A DNA stretch of 64,000 bases from an uncultured Bacteroidales bacterium (GCA_902760865.1 CACWID010000008.1:1-64000); one strand, 5' to 3'; positions 51,499 to 61,724 are shown, numbered from the stretch's first letter. Numbers and translations are program-made. Notes: generated by a model from the letters alone, not told the origin.

Positions 51499-53934
51499 AT
51501 GAAAAAAATGACAATCTTTGCCGCCCTGATGTTGGTGGCAATTCAGGCACTTGCAGCCAGTGTTGATCTGAGGACAGCTAGCGCCAAGGCCACTGACTTT
51601 ATGCGTGCCAAGGCCGTTAATGGCCGTCTGATGACCTCTGAGCCTACCGTGAAGTGGGTTCATCAGGAGAAGAACTCTAGCAATGTCGCCCTGACAGCTT
51701 TCTACATCGTGAACACCGACAGGGGTTATGTCATTGTTTCCGGTGACGACCGCGCCAAGGACGTCCTCGCCTACGGCGAAGGCTCCCTCTCGAGCGTGAA
51801 TGACCTGCCCGAGGCCGTGCAGTACTTCCTCAACATCTACCAGAAGCAGATAGAATACCTGCAGGCCCATCCCGGACTGGTGGTGAAGAAAACTGCTGGC
51901 ACCCGTGGCGTCTCGGTTGAACCCATGCTGCAGACCGCATGGGCACAGGACAAGCCCTACAACAAGCAGTGTCCCAAGGTGGGCAATACTTATTGCAAGG
52001 TGGGTTGCACCGCTGTTGCCCTGGCCCAGGTGATGAGGTACTGGGAATTTCCTGCTGTTGCCCCCGCCCTGCCGGCCTACACATGTGAGGAGTCGGGCAT
52101 CAATGTGCCTGCCCTGCCCGGTAACTACACCTTTGACTGGGATAACATGTGGGATACTTATTATAATGTTGATCTTGACCGTGTGCCCGAGGTGAATGAG
52201 AACGCTATCGCTTACCTGATGCGCTATGTGGGCCAGGCCGAGAAGGTGGATTATAATACCAATCAAACCGGTACCAGAAATCCTGAGATTCTTACTGCTA
52301 TCAACACTTTCGGTTTTGACGAGGGCGCATGCATTGTAAAGAAATGTGACTCCCCTGATACCCCCGAAGAACTCGCAGCTGGTGCCTATACCGAAGAACC
52401 GTATTACACTGATGAAGGTTGGGCTGAAGCCATCCAGGCCGAGCTGCGTGCCGGTCGTCCGCTGATTTATTGTGCTTATGACATGTCGTCTGACTCAACA
52501 CAGCTCGCTGGCCATGCCTTCAATGTTGACGGTTATAACGCCGAGACCGACATGTACCACGTGAACTTCGGTATGAGGCCCGACTTGAATACCTACTATG
52601 CGCTCGATGCTTTCTCGACCGATGGTTGGATGATGGTTTATGACTTCTGGCCCATCTTCTTCGCTGGCGTGCAGCCTCCCGGCCTGAATACCGATCCCCG
52701 CATCCTGGTCAGCCCGCAGGAACTCACGATGGAGTGCTATACTGGTGAGACCACTACTGCAACCTTCGATGTGGTAGGTGAGAGACTGAGCGAGGACATC
52801 ACGGTTGCCCTTAATGATGCCAATGGCGTCTTCAGTGTAGATGTCACCACCATTGCTGTAGAAGACGGTGCCGCTAGTGCGACTGTCACTGTGACCTATG
52901 CTCCCCAGGCTGTCGGTACCCATAATGCCACCATCACCCTGAGCAGCGAAGGCGCCGCTGATAAGGTCATCACCCTCAAGGGTGTCGCCACCAACGCTCC
53001 TCTCGTAGTCTATGATCCCGTCATGCTTCCCGCAGCCGAGAACTACATCACGCTGACCTCCTTCCGTGCCGACTGGACCGACCAGACCGTTGCCGAGAAC
53101 GTTGAAAGTTACACTCTCGAGGTAAGCCAGAAGCCCGAAACTCCCGCTGGACTTCTTGCCGAGGCCGACTGGAGCGAACTGCCCATTGTCAGTGGCAATC
53201 AAGCATCTCATGCCCTCGACTATCTGCCCGAGGGTTGGGGATTCAGCGGCTCTGACATGTATCTTGACAAGGGCGGTTCCATTTCGTTATCGACCGAAGA
53301 CTATGTCATGACGCCCACTCTGGATCTGACAGGTGTTGATAAGATTACCGTTGTCGTTCGTGCAATGGGTTATGGCGGCTGGCGCAATTCTGGCTTCACC
53401 GTAGCAACCAGTGTTGACTCCAAGACGGTAGAGCTTACCAACAACGACGATTACGTTGACTATACCCTGGTGCTGAATTGTGGTGAAACAGAGAGAGTCA
53501 GGGTCATTGCTGACTACTATCCTTACTTCCAGCTTGTACAGGTCTATGCTGGCGAGATGGCTGCACCGCAGCTGCGTGCCACCAAGGCTGATAGCGAGAC
53601 CTATCGCCTGATCGAGGGCATCACCGGCAAGTCCTGCACCGTTGAGAACCTGGCTGAAGGCGGCACCTTCCTCTACAAGGTGAAGGCCCTCTACACCGAT
53701 GGCACCGAGAGCGCTTGGAGCAACGTCGAGGAGGTAACCCTGGCAGGTACCGGCTACCAGATCGGTGACGTGAACCATGACGGCAAGGTGAACATCCAGG
53801 ACGTTACCGCCCTGATCAACATCCTGCTCACCCAGGTTATAGCTCCCGACGAGGCCAACGTGAACGGTGACAACATCATCAATATCTCAGACGTTACCGC
53901 CCTGATCAACAAGCTGCTCACGGCGGGTGTATAA
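51499..53934 (+). CDS. C10 cysteine protease, FN3-with-insert type, C-terminal dockerin pair
   Basis: 811 aa. Signal peptide (MKKMTIFAALMLVAIQALA), propeptide (20-130), and catalytic Cys170 ('CKVGCTAVALAQ') and His339 ('AGHAFNVDG'). The usual NWGW after the histidine is changed to 'YHVNFGM', so one conserved Trp is lost while the Asn remains. An ASH/Ig-like domain (about 405-500) is followed by a fibronectin-III-like domain split by an inserted beta domain (about 510-750). DVT-class dockerin pair (756-811), the second loop with 'DNII' in place of DG. Activity is likely but the loop change could alter specificity. Confidence 0.92.
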   Translation: MKKMTIFAALMLVAIQALAASVDLRTASAKATDFMRAKAVNGRLMTSEPTVKWVHQEKNSSNVALTAFYIVNTDRGYVIVSGDDRAKDVLAYGEGSLSSVNDLPEAVQYFLNIYQKQIEYLQAHPGLVVKKTAGTRGVSVEPMLQTAWAQDKPYNKQCPKVGNTYCKVGCTAVALAQVMRYWEFPAVAPALPAYTCEESGINVPALPGNYTFDWDNMWDTYYNVDLDRVPEVNENAIAYLMRYVGQAEKVDYNTNQTGTRNPEILTAINTFGFDEGACIVKKCDSPDTPEELAAGAYTEEPYYTDEGWAEAIQAELRAGRPLIYCAYDMSSDSTQLAGHAFNVDGYNAETDMYHVNFGMRPDLNTYYALDAFSTDGWMMVYDFWPIFFAGVQPPGLNTDPRILVSPQELTMECYTGETTTATFDVVGERLSEDITVALNDANGVFSVDVTTIAVEDGAASATVTVTYAPQAVGTHNATITLSSEGAADKVITLKGVATNAPLVVYDPVMLPAAENYITLTSFRADWTDQTVAENVESYTLEVSQKPETPAGLLAEADWSELPIVSGNQASHALDYLPEGWGFSGSDMYLDKGGSISLSTEDYVMTPTLDLTGVDKITVVVRAMGYGGWRNSGFTVATSVDSKTVELTNNDDYVDYTLVLNCGETERVRVIADYYPYFQLVQVYAGEMAAPQLRATKADSETYRLIEGITGKSCTVENLAEGGTFLYKVKALYTDGTESAWSNVEEVTLAGTGYQIGDVNHDGKVNIQDVTALINILLTQVIAPDEANVNGDNIINISDVTALINKLLTAGV

Positions 53935-53996
53935 GGGTTAAAGAATTGCCGACATCAGTCACTATAAACTGACGTTTGAAAATTGATAACTGAGAA

Positions 53997-54030
53997 GGCC
54001 TGAGGCGCAACGGCGCTTCAGGCCTTTTTT
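53997..54030 (+). terminator. rho-independent terminator
   Basis: Stem GGCCTGAGGCGC / GCGCTTCAGGCC (12 bp, one G-T pair), loop AACG, then TTTTTT. Follows the 51499 protease gene. Confidence 0.85.
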
Positions 54031-54114
54031 CGTTTTTTCGGCGTTTTTTATGAGAAAATGTCGTTTTGGGGCAAGTTTTGCCTAATAAATGTCTTGGGGT
54101 TGTGAATTATTATT

Positions 54115-54122
54115 TACCTTTG
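54115..54122 (+). promoter_or_regulatory. -7 element of the 54199 protease gene
   Basis: TACCTTTG with CTTG 18 bases upstream (54093-54096). The leader carries ACCACTATTGTATTAA at 54162-54177. Confidence 0.55.
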
Positions 54123-54198
54123 TCAGATATTCAAAACGTGATACCATTCTTGACCGAATTAACCACTATTGTATTAACCAAATAAAACCAAATCATTT

Positions 54199-56304
54199 AT
54201 GAAAAAGATGCTTCTGCTGGCCGCTGTCCTGATGGCGGCACTGCATGTGACAGCTGCCGATGTTGACTTGCAGGCGGCCAAGTCCATTGCACAACAGTTC
54301 CTGGCCGGACCGTCAGCCGGACCGAGTATTAAAGCTCCGAATCCTGCCGTCAAGTGGGTCTATCAGGAAATGAATTCGTCCAACGCCGCCCAGACGGCCT
54401 ACTACGTCGTCAACACCGACGGCGGCTTTGTCATCGTTGCCGGTGATGACCGTGCCCGCCAGGTGCTCGGCTACGGTGACGCTCCCCTGGCCGACATGAA
54501 GTCGCTGCCCGAGAATATGCGCTTCTGGCTCAGCTACTACAAGAAGCAGATGGAATGGCTCGAGGCCCGTCCTGGCATGAAGGTCGATAACTCCAAGCTG
54601 CGCGCCTCGCAAGTCGGTGAAATCGAGGCTCTGCTCGAGGCCGAGTGGAACCAGGGTGATCCCTACTACGGCCAGTGCCCGATGGACGGCGACCGCCGTT
54701 CCCAGACGGGCTGCGCCGCGACATCGCTGGCCCAGGTGTTCTACAAGTGGAAATATCCCGTCGATCTCACGCCTGTCGTTCCCGGCTACACCACACGCAC
54801 CAGGGGCTTTGTCCTTGATCCGTTGCCCTCAACCAGGTTTGATTGGGAAAACATGTTGCCGACCTACACGATTTTCTCCCCTAATGCCAGCAAGACTGCC
54901 GTGGCCCAGCTGATGCGTTACATCGGCCAGGCCGAGGAGATGGACTATACCAACGAGGGTAGCGAGGCATGGGAGGAAGATGTCTTGAGGGCCTGCAAGC
55001 TGTTTGGCTATAATGATGCCCACATCTCCTACAAGAGCTTCCTCAACAATGAGTATGTCGAGATCGTTTACTACACCGATGCAGAATGGGAAGTCATGCT
55101 CCAGGAAGAGCTGGCTGCCGGACGCCCCGTTGTGTATTGCGCTTACGCTTACAACACCGGCTATGAGAAATACTACGGTCATGCCTTCAATGTTGACGGA
55201 ATTGACGCCAATGGCTTCTACCACATCAACTGGGGATGGAGTGGCACCGGTAACGGACACTTTGCGTTCAATGCATTCAGCAACCAAGGCAATACCTACA
55301 ATATCGGCCAGCTGATGGTCATGGGCATCGAGCCCCCGGCTCCCCTTGACGCTCCCGTGCTGCAACCCGCCGACACGACCCAAGTGACCGCTACCTCGTT
55401 CACGGCCCAGTGGACCGCAGTCGAGGGAGCCGCCACCTATACCCTCGATGTGTACAAGGCCGGTTCCGGCGAACAGCCGCCGACGGGTGTGTACGAGAAA
55501 GTGTTCAGTGAGTCATTCCCTTACTGCCAGAGCAATGGCCCCTCGCCTATCACCAGATATGATAACTTCTGCCAGAACCCTGGCTGGACAGGAACCAACG
55601 GCTATGAGGCCAAGGGCGGCATTCGCCTGGGTTCGGCCTCACAGGTGGGCCGCATCGTCACTCCAGACTTGGACATGACCCAGAGCGGCGGCAAGATGAC
55701 TGTCAAGGCCACCATGAAGCCCTACAGCAGCGATACCGATGTGCCTGTCGCCTTCTCTTGCGGCAACTCCATCGTTGAAGTAACGGTCAGCACCGAGGCT
55801 ACCTATACCGTTGTCCTGGATTGCGAGGAAGCCGAGGGACAGAAGGTGACCATTGCCACGACGACCGGCGGCAAGCGTGTCGTGGTTACCCAGGTTGACA
55901 TCTACAGTGCTGTCGAGGGCGCAACGGGAATGCGCTTTACCGTGCCTGTCAAGGAAGGCGGCGACACCCAGCGCCTGATCACCGGCATCGAGACGACGAG
56001 CTACACTGTGACCGGCCTGCTCACCGATGAGTATGAGTTCAGGGTGAAGGCCGTGAGTGCCAACGGCACCGAGAGCCCCTGGAGCAACGTCGAACTGGTG
56101 ACCCTGTTCGATTATGCGCCCGCCTATCAGCTCGGTGACGTGAACCACGACGGCAAGTTGAACATCTCGGATGTTACCGCTCTGGTCAACATGCTGCTCA
56201 CCCAGGCCGAAGCTCCCGCCGAGGCCAACGTCAATGGCGACAGCACCGTGAATATCTCGGATGTGACCTATCTGATCAATATGTTGCTCACGACATCAAA
56301 TTGA
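54199..56304 (+). CDS. C10 cysteine protease with C-terminal dockerin pair
   Basis: 701 aa. Signal peptide (MKKMLLLAAVLMAALHVTA), propeptide, and catalytic Cys172 ('SQTGCAATSLAQ') and His328 ('YGHAFNVDG', then 'YHINWGWSG'). It lacks the ASH-like domain of its neighbours. The split fibronectin-III-like domain with inserted beta domain spans about 385-640. DVT-class dockerin pair (646-701). The next protease gene follows after 35 bp without a terminator, so the two are probably one transcript. Confidence 0.93.
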   Translation: MKKMLLLAAVLMAALHVTAADVDLQAAKSIAQQFLAGPSAGPSIKAPNPAVKWVYQEMNSSNAAQTAYYVVNTDGGFVIVAGDDRARQVLGYGDAPLADMKSLPENMRFWLSYYKKQMEWLEARPGMKVDNSKLRASQVGEIEALLEAEWNQGDPYYGQCPMDGDRRSQTGCAATSLAQVFYKWKYPVDLTPVVPGYTTRTRGFVLDPLPSTRFDWENMLPTYTIFSPNASKTAVAQLMRYIGQAEEMDYTNEGSEAWEEDVLRACKLFGYNDAHISYKSFLNNEYVEIVYYTDAEWEVMLQEELAAGRPVVYCAYAYNTGYEKYYGHAFNVDGIDANGFYHINWGWSGTGNGHFAFNAFSNQGNTYNIGQLMVMGIEPPAPLDAPVLQPADTTQVTATSFTAQWTAVEGAATYTLDVYKAGSGEQPPTGVYEKVFSESFPYCQSNGPSPITRYDNFCQNPGWTGTNGYEAKGGIRLGSASQVGRIVTPDLDMTQSGGKMTVKATMKPYSSDTDVPVAFSCGNSIVEVTVSTEATYTVVLDCEEAEGQKVTIATTTGGKRVVVTQVDIYSAVEGATGMRFTVPVKEGGDTQRLITGIETTSYTVTGLLTDEYEFRVKAVSANGTESPWSNVELVTLFDYAPAYQLGDVNHDGKLNISDVTALVNMLLTQAEAPAEANVNGDSTVNISDVTYLINMLLTTSN

Positions 56305-56339
56305 TTCAAACACAGTGAATATCGTCGTCAACCGAATTC

Positions 56340-58697
56340 ATGGTGAAACGAATCGTATTATTCTTGTTGGCAGCCCTGCTGATGGCGACATGGACCAGGG
56401 CTGCACATGTCAATGAAACGGCTGCACGTGCCACGGCCGGACGTTTCCTGTCCGGCCTGGCCGCAGACGGCCGCCTGCGGGCTCCCGCCCAGGGTGGTTT
56501 GCGACTCGCCCATGCCGAGGTGAGCACCACGGCTGGCGCGATGCCTGTCTATTACATCTTCAATGCCGCCGACGCCTTTGTCGTAGTGGCTGGTGACGAC
56601 CGCGCCAGGGAAGTGCTGGCGTGGGGTGACCAGGCGCTTGACATGGCCCGTGTGCCCGACAACATGCAGTACTGGCTTGACACTTACAAGCGTCAGCTGG
56701 AGTACTTGCTGGCCCATCCCGATGTTCAGGTTTCTGCTCCACAGCGTGCCGGCCAGGTGGTGAACCCCTTGCTCACGGCCAACTGGAGCCAGGCCACACC
56801 TTACTGGAACGAGTGTCCCGTCTTCGGCAGTGACACCTGCTACACGGGCTGCCCTGCCACGTCACTCTCGATGGTGTTCCATTACTGGCGGTATCCGCGG
56901 CAGCAGACGCCCGCCGCCCCGTCCTATATGATACCGACCTATGGCGTGGTATTGCCCGAGCTGCCGCCCACGACCTTCGACTGGGACAATATGCTCGATA
57001 ACTACACCGGCGCTTACACCGCTGCCGAGGCATCGGCCGTAGCCCACCTGATGCGTTACATCGGCCAGGTGGAACAGATGGACTACACCATCTCGGGCAG
57101 TGGTGCCTATGGCAAGGACGTCCTGCGTGCCGTGAAGCACTTCGAGTATGACCAAGACGCCCAGCTGCTGTTCAAGACCGACGACTTGGGCTATGACAAC
57201 TATAGCGATGCCCAGTGGGCCGCATTGATCCAGGCCGAACTCGAGGCAGGCCGCCCGATTGTCTATTGTGCCTATGACAACTACACGGGTGCGGGCCACG
57301 CCTTCAACGTCGATGGATATGACGGCAATGGCGGTTACCATATCAATTGGGGTTGGAACGGCCGTGGCAACGGCCACTTTGCCTTGAACGCCTTCACCTA
57401 TGAAGGCTACACCTTCGGCACCGGCCAGCAGATGGTCATCGGCATTCAGCCGCCCGAGGACTATCAGATGCCTCGTCTGCAGGCTTATCCCATGTCCCTC
57501 GCCCTGCAGTGCTACATCAATCAGACGGCCGTCGGGACGGTGAGCCTGAAAGGCACTAACCTGACGGGTGACGTGACCCTCACGCTCGATGACCCGGATG
57601 GCGTGTTCGCCATTGACGCTACTACACTGGCCAGGGATGTCGCCGAGGGTGGTCACGACATCACGGTGACCTATACTCCCACCGCAGTGGGCACCCACAG
57701 CGCTACCTTGAGGCTGGAGAGCCCCGATGCCGATCCGGTGACCGTCACGCTTACAGGCACGGCACCGCTTGAGGTGTATGCTCCCGTGATGCTGCCCGCT
57801 GCCGAGGCCAGCATCAACCTGACCTCATTCCAGGCCGTCTGGACCGATTCGACGCCGGCCGCCAATGTCGCCGGCTACACCCTCGAGGTGCAGGCCAAAC
57901 CCGCCTATAGTCTGCTCGAGGAGGCCGACTTCAGCGACCTGCTTCGCATGTCGCCCACCAACCAGGCCTCACACGCCACCGATTATCTGCCCGACGGCTG
58001 GACCTTCAGCGGTTCGGAGTTCAACCTGGAGGGAGGCTGCGTCATGCCTCGCCGCAATAGTGTCATCACCACCGATGACCTCAATCTGACAGGCTATGAC
58101 AAGGTGACGGTCGTGGTGACGGCGCGCAGTTATGGCTCGTGGGGTGACCCGTCAGAGCTGACCATCGCGACCAGCCTCGCCAGCGAGACGATTGCTTTGC
58201 CGTTCTCTTATGCTGAGACCGCTGTGGTCCTCGACTGTGCCGAGACCGACAAGGTCCGTTTCACGGCAGGCTATTACCCGATGATCCAGGCCATCCGTAT
58301 CTATGCCGGCGATGCCAGCGGGCTGGTGTCGCTCAGGGACACCGAGCAAGGCGATGCCGGTTACCGCCTGATTACCGGTATCACCGGCAAGGCCTATACC
58401 GTCGAAAATCTCACAGCCGGTGGCGTCTTCTTCTACAAGGTCAAGGCGCTCTATACTGATGGCAGCGAGAGCGAGTGGAGTAATACCCAAATGGTGACCC
58501 TTACTGAGAACACCCACAACTTCCAGACCGGTGATCTGAACCACGACGGCAAGTTGAACATCGCCGACGTGACCGCATTGATCAATGCACTGTTGACCCA
58601 GATTGTTCCCTGTCAGACCTGTGCCGACGTCAATCACGATGGCATCATCAACATCGCCGATGTCACTGCCCTGATCAACCGCCTGCTGACGCAGTAG
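56340..58697 (+). CDS. C10 cysteine protease with C-terminal dockerin pair
   Basis: 785 aa. Signal peptide (MVKRIVLFLLAALLMATWTRA), propeptide, and catalytic Cys171 ('CYTGCPATSLSM') and His320 ('AGHAFNVDG', then 'YHINWGWNG'). ASH/Ig-like domain (about 385-480), then the split FN3-like domain with inserted beta domain (about 485-720). DVT-class dockerin pair (731-785), both loops reading 'IADVTALIN'. Second gene of a probable two-protease transcript ending at a terminator at 58707. Confidence 0.93.
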   Translation: MVKRIVLFLLAALLMATWTRAAHVNETAARATAGRFLSGLAADGRLRAPAQGGLRLAHAEVSTTAGAMPVYYIFNAADAFVVVAGDDRAREVLAWGDQALDMARVPDNMQYWLDTYKRQLEYLLAHPDVQVSAPQRAGQVVNPLLTANWSQATPYWNECPVFGSDTCYTGCPATSLSMVFHYWRYPRQQTPAAPSYMIPTYGVVLPELPPTTFDWDNMLDNYTGAYTAAEASAVAHLMRYIGQVEQMDYTISGSGAYGKDVLRAVKHFEYDQDAQLLFKTDDLGYDNYSDAQWAALIQAELEAGRPIVYCAYDNYTGAGHAFNVDGYDGNGGYHINWGWNGRGNGHFALNAFTYEGYTFGTGQQMVIGIQPPEDYQMPRLQAYPMSLALQCYINQTAVGTVSLKGTNLTGDVTLTLDDPDGVFAIDATTLARDVAEGGHDITVTYTPTAVGTHSATLRLESPDADPVTVTLTGTAPLEVYAPVMLPAAEASINLTSFQAVWTDSTPAANVAGYTLEVQAKPAYSLLEEADFSDLLRMSPTNQASHATDYLPDGWTFSGSEFNLEGGCVMPRRNSVITTDDLNLTGYDKVTVVVTARSYGSWGDPSELTIATSLASETIALPFSYAETAVVLDCAETDKVRFTAGYYPMIQAIRIYAGDASGLVSLRDTEQGDAGYRLITGITGKAYTVENLTAGGVFFYKVKALYTDGSESEWSNTQMVTLTENTHNFQTGDLNHDGKLNIADVTALINALLTQIVPCQTCADVNHDGIINIADVTALINRLLTQ

Positions 58698-58706
58698 AAT
58701 CCATAC

Positions 58707-58763
58707 TTCCGGCTATGGGCTCCGACGGCTGACACTTGGAGCCTGTAGCCGGGAGTTTTTTTA
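58707..58763 (+). terminator. rho-independent terminator
   Basis: CTTCCGGCTATGGGCTCC pairs with GGAGCCTGTAGCCGGGAG with few mismatches, followed by a run of seven T. Ends the two-protease transcript. Confidence 0.75.
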
Positions 58764-58901
58764 TTGTGTATTTGTAATTGTTTTTCGTCTATTCGCTGAA
58801 AATAGTTGCAAATTCATTTGAAATAATTTTACTTAGCAAGCTATAAATTAGTTATAACGTGACTTTATTAACATCTAATTAAAATTAAATCTGTAAGGCT
58901 T

Positions 58902-61673
58902 ATGAAGAAATTCCTATTGTTATTGACAGCGGCCATTACGGCCATGTCATTGTCGTCGGCTCCCGTTGATCAAGCGACGGCACAACGTAAGGCAAAGAGC
59001 TTTCTGACACAACACATGTATGCCGGGAAAACCATGTCGGCCTCGGCCCTCAACCCTGTTCTTGTCAAGACCGAGATGGGAAGTGCCAAAATTAATCAGC
59101 CTGTCTATTACATTTACAACACATCCACGACTTTTCTCGTTATTGCCGGTGATGACCGTGCCGAGGAAATCCTCATGATCGGCGATCGTCCCCTGAAGGA
59201 CGTCAACAACCTGCCGCCGGGCATGCTGGACATGCTCCGTCAGTACAAGGAGGAGATTTCATTCTTGCAAGAGAATCCTAATTTGAAGGTGGCTCCCATT
59301 GTCAGCCCTGAGAATACACCCATGCTGCGTGCAACGAATGTCGGCCCGCTGCTGACCGCCAACTGGGACCAGCAAGAACCCTATTACAACCAGTGCGTGT
59401 TCAAGTACAACAACCGGAACTATCAGTGCTTGACGGGCTGCCCTGCCACCTCGGCCTCGATGGTGCTGTACTTCTGGAAGTACCCGACTACTCCGACCGG
59501 AAATCTTGATTCCTATCAAGGATACCTCGACCTCTCAAGCGGTTATACCTCTAATGAGGTCAGTTTTACCTATCCTGCCCTGTCGTCCACCACATTTGAC
59601 TGGGCCAACATGAGGGATGATTATACCGGCGAATACACCACTGCTGAGGGTAATGCCGTGGCAACGCTGATGCGCTATGTGGGCCAGGCCGAGCAGATGA
59701 TATATGGTCCCAACGGCAGCGGCATCAGTGTCGATGACGCTCAGCATGTGGCCGACATGTTCATCCGTTTCGGTTATGATGCCACCACAACCCGCCTTGT
59801 GAAGCAGTATGAGAAAATGGACAATTCTGGCAACGTGTCGGGCCGCATCTATACCGATGCACAGTGGGCTGCCATGATTCAGGAGGAGATGGCTGCCGGC
59901 CGCCCCATCGTGTTCATGGCAGTGGACTTGAGTAATGGTGGTCATGCCTTCAACGTCGATGGCTACCGCAGCAGCGACAACAAGTACCACATCAACTTCG
60001 GCTGGAGTGGCGAGGGAAATGATTGGTGCGCACTGAATGCTTTCGGATATACCACATCCTCGGGCTGGTGGAGCACATCTTATAATTTCAATACTTATCA
60101 GCAGATGATTATCGGCATCCAGCCGCCCTCAACCGCTACTCCCGAACTGACTGTCAATCCCACTTCGCTGAGCTTTACCGGCCAGACAGGTGAGACCTAT
60201 ACCAAGACCTTTACCGTGACGGGTACTGACCTGCGCGGTGATGTGAACGTTTCGTCCAACAGCGGTGTCTTTGCCGTATCGCCCACTACGATCACTGCCG
60301 CCCAGGCGGCAGCCGGCGCCACGGTGACTGTCACCTACATCCCGACGACAGCGGGCACCCAGAACGGCACGATTACCATCTCGAGCAGTGCTGCCGAGGA
60401 CAAAACCGTCACCGTAACGGGTACCGCAACCAGCGTTCCCAAGCTCGTTGCCGATCCCTCGACGCTGAACTTCAACACCGTGATGGGCACCCCCGTCACC
60501 CAGTCGTTCATGCTCACTGGCCTGAACCTGACGGGCGATGTTGACCTGTCGGTCAGCGGCGCTGAATTCACGATCAACAAGACCCACGTGGACAAGGCCA
60601 ACGCCAGTGCGGGCGCCGTGGTCACCGTTACCTATTTCCCGACTGTCGCCGGCACTCACACCGGTACCGTGACCATCACCAGCGCCGACTGTGCTGACGT
60701 GACTGTTGCCCTCAACGGTGTCGCCGACATCGTGAAGGCCGTTCCCGTGATGCTGCCTGCCAACGAGGAATACATCAACCTGACCAAGTTCCGTGCCGAC
60801 TGGACCGATGCTACCCCCGATGAGAATGTGGCCAGCTACACCCTCGAGGTGAACGGCAAGCCCGAGGTGGTTGAATTGCTCGGCTCCATCGACGGTACTT
60901 CTTACACCAACCAGAGCTATCAGGCAGTGACGCTCTCTGCTCCCTGGTCGGGCAACAACGTCTATGGCGGCTATGGAGCCATCTACTTCCGCAACGCTAC
61001 CCACCAGTCGGCAACCACCGATGGCTACATCAAGTTCACCATCCCCGCAGGCTACCAGAACCAGACCTTCACCGTGAAGATTACCACGGCCAGCGGTCAG
61101 TATGGCAGCGGCAGGTTTGTAGTGGGCTCGAACCAGACGGCAGCCGTTGAGTACAACATGAGTGCGACCGAGACTCACAGCTGGCTCGTGACCGGCAACA
61201 GCGGTGAGGTGATTACCGTCACTTCGCCCGAGAATCAGTACTCACCCGACATCGCCCTGATCGAGGTTTATGCCGGTGACGCTACTGCTGCCACCCTCAA
61301 CGCTACCAGGGACGTCGATCCCGACTATCGCCTGATTGAGGGTATCACCGAGAAGTTCTTCACCGTTGAGGACCTGACTGCCGAGGGCACCTTCCTCTAC
61401 AAGGTGAAGGCTATCTACATCGACGGCACCGAGAGCGAGTGGAGCAACATCGAGGAGGTTACGCTGTTTGAGAATGGCCACGGCTATGAAGTGGGCGACG
61501 TGAACCACGACGGCAAGCTGAACATCTCTGACGTGACTGCTCTGACCAACTATCTGTTGACCAATGGCGAGGGCGACGGATGTGCCATCTGCGGTGACAT
61601 GACAGGCGACGGCAATGTGACCATCGCCGACGTGACCGCGCTGATCAACTACCTGTTGACGCACTCAAATTAA
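58902..61673 (+). CDS. C10 cysteine protease, two ASH-like domains, C-terminal dockerin pair
   Basis: 923 aa, the longest complete protease here. Signal peptide (MKKFLLLLTAAITAMSLSSA), propeptide, and catalytic Cys180 ('CLTGCPATSASM') and His348 ('GGHAFNVDG', then 'YHINFGWSG' with Phe for the first Trp). Two consecutive ASH/Ig-like domains (about 410-505 and 505-605) reflect an internal duplication. They are followed by the split FN3-like domain with insert (about 610-860) and a DVT-class dockerin pair (865-923) whose second loop is 'GDMTGDGNVTIADVT'. Confidence 0.93.
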   Translation: MKKFLLLLTAAITAMSLSSAPVDQATAQRKAKSFLTQHMYAGKTMSASALNPVLVKTEMGSAKINQPVYYIYNTSTTFLVIAGDDRAEEILMIGDRPLKDVNNLPPGMLDMLRQYKEEISFLQENPNLKVAPIVSPENTPMLRATNVGPLLTANWDQQEPYYNQCVFKYNNRNYQCLTGCPATSASMVLYFWKYPTTPTGNLDSYQGYLDLSSGYTSNEVSFTYPALSSTTFDWANMRDDYTGEYTTAEGNAVATLMRYVGQAEQMIYGPNGSGISVDDAQHVADMFIRFGYDATTTRLVKQYEKMDNSGNVSGRIYTDAQWAAMIQEEMAAGRPIVFMAVDLSNGGHAFNVDGYRSSDNKYHINFGWSGEGNDWCALNAFGYTTSSGWWSTSYNFNTYQQMIIGIQPPSTATPELTVNPTSLSFTGQTGETYTKTFTVTGTDLRGDVNVSSNSGVFAVSPTTITAAQAAAGATVTVTYIPTTAGTQNGTITISSSAAEDKTVTVTGTATSVPKLVADPSTLNFNTVMGTPVTQSFMLTGLNLTGDVDLSVSGAEFTINKTHVDKANASAGAVVTVTYFPTVAGTHTGTVTITSADCADVTVALNGVADIVKAVPVMLPANEEYINLTKFRADWTDATPDENVASYTLEVNGKPEVVELLGSIDGTSYTNQSYQAVTLSAPWSGNNVYGGYGAIYFRNATHQSATTDGYIKFTIPAGYQNQTFTVKITTASGQYGSGRFVVGSNQTAAVEYNMSATETHSWLVTGNSGEVITVTSPENQYSPDIALIEVYAGDATAATLNATRDVDPDYRLIEGITEKFFTVEDLTAEGTFLYKVKAIYIDGTESEWSNIEEVTLFENGHGYEVGDVNHDGKLNISDVTALTNYLLTNGEGDGCAICGDMTGDGNVTIADVTALINYLLTHSN

Positions 61674-61724
61674 GGCGCGCGGCAGTTACGGTTTGTAACA
61701 ACCGACAACTCTTGAAATAATCAG

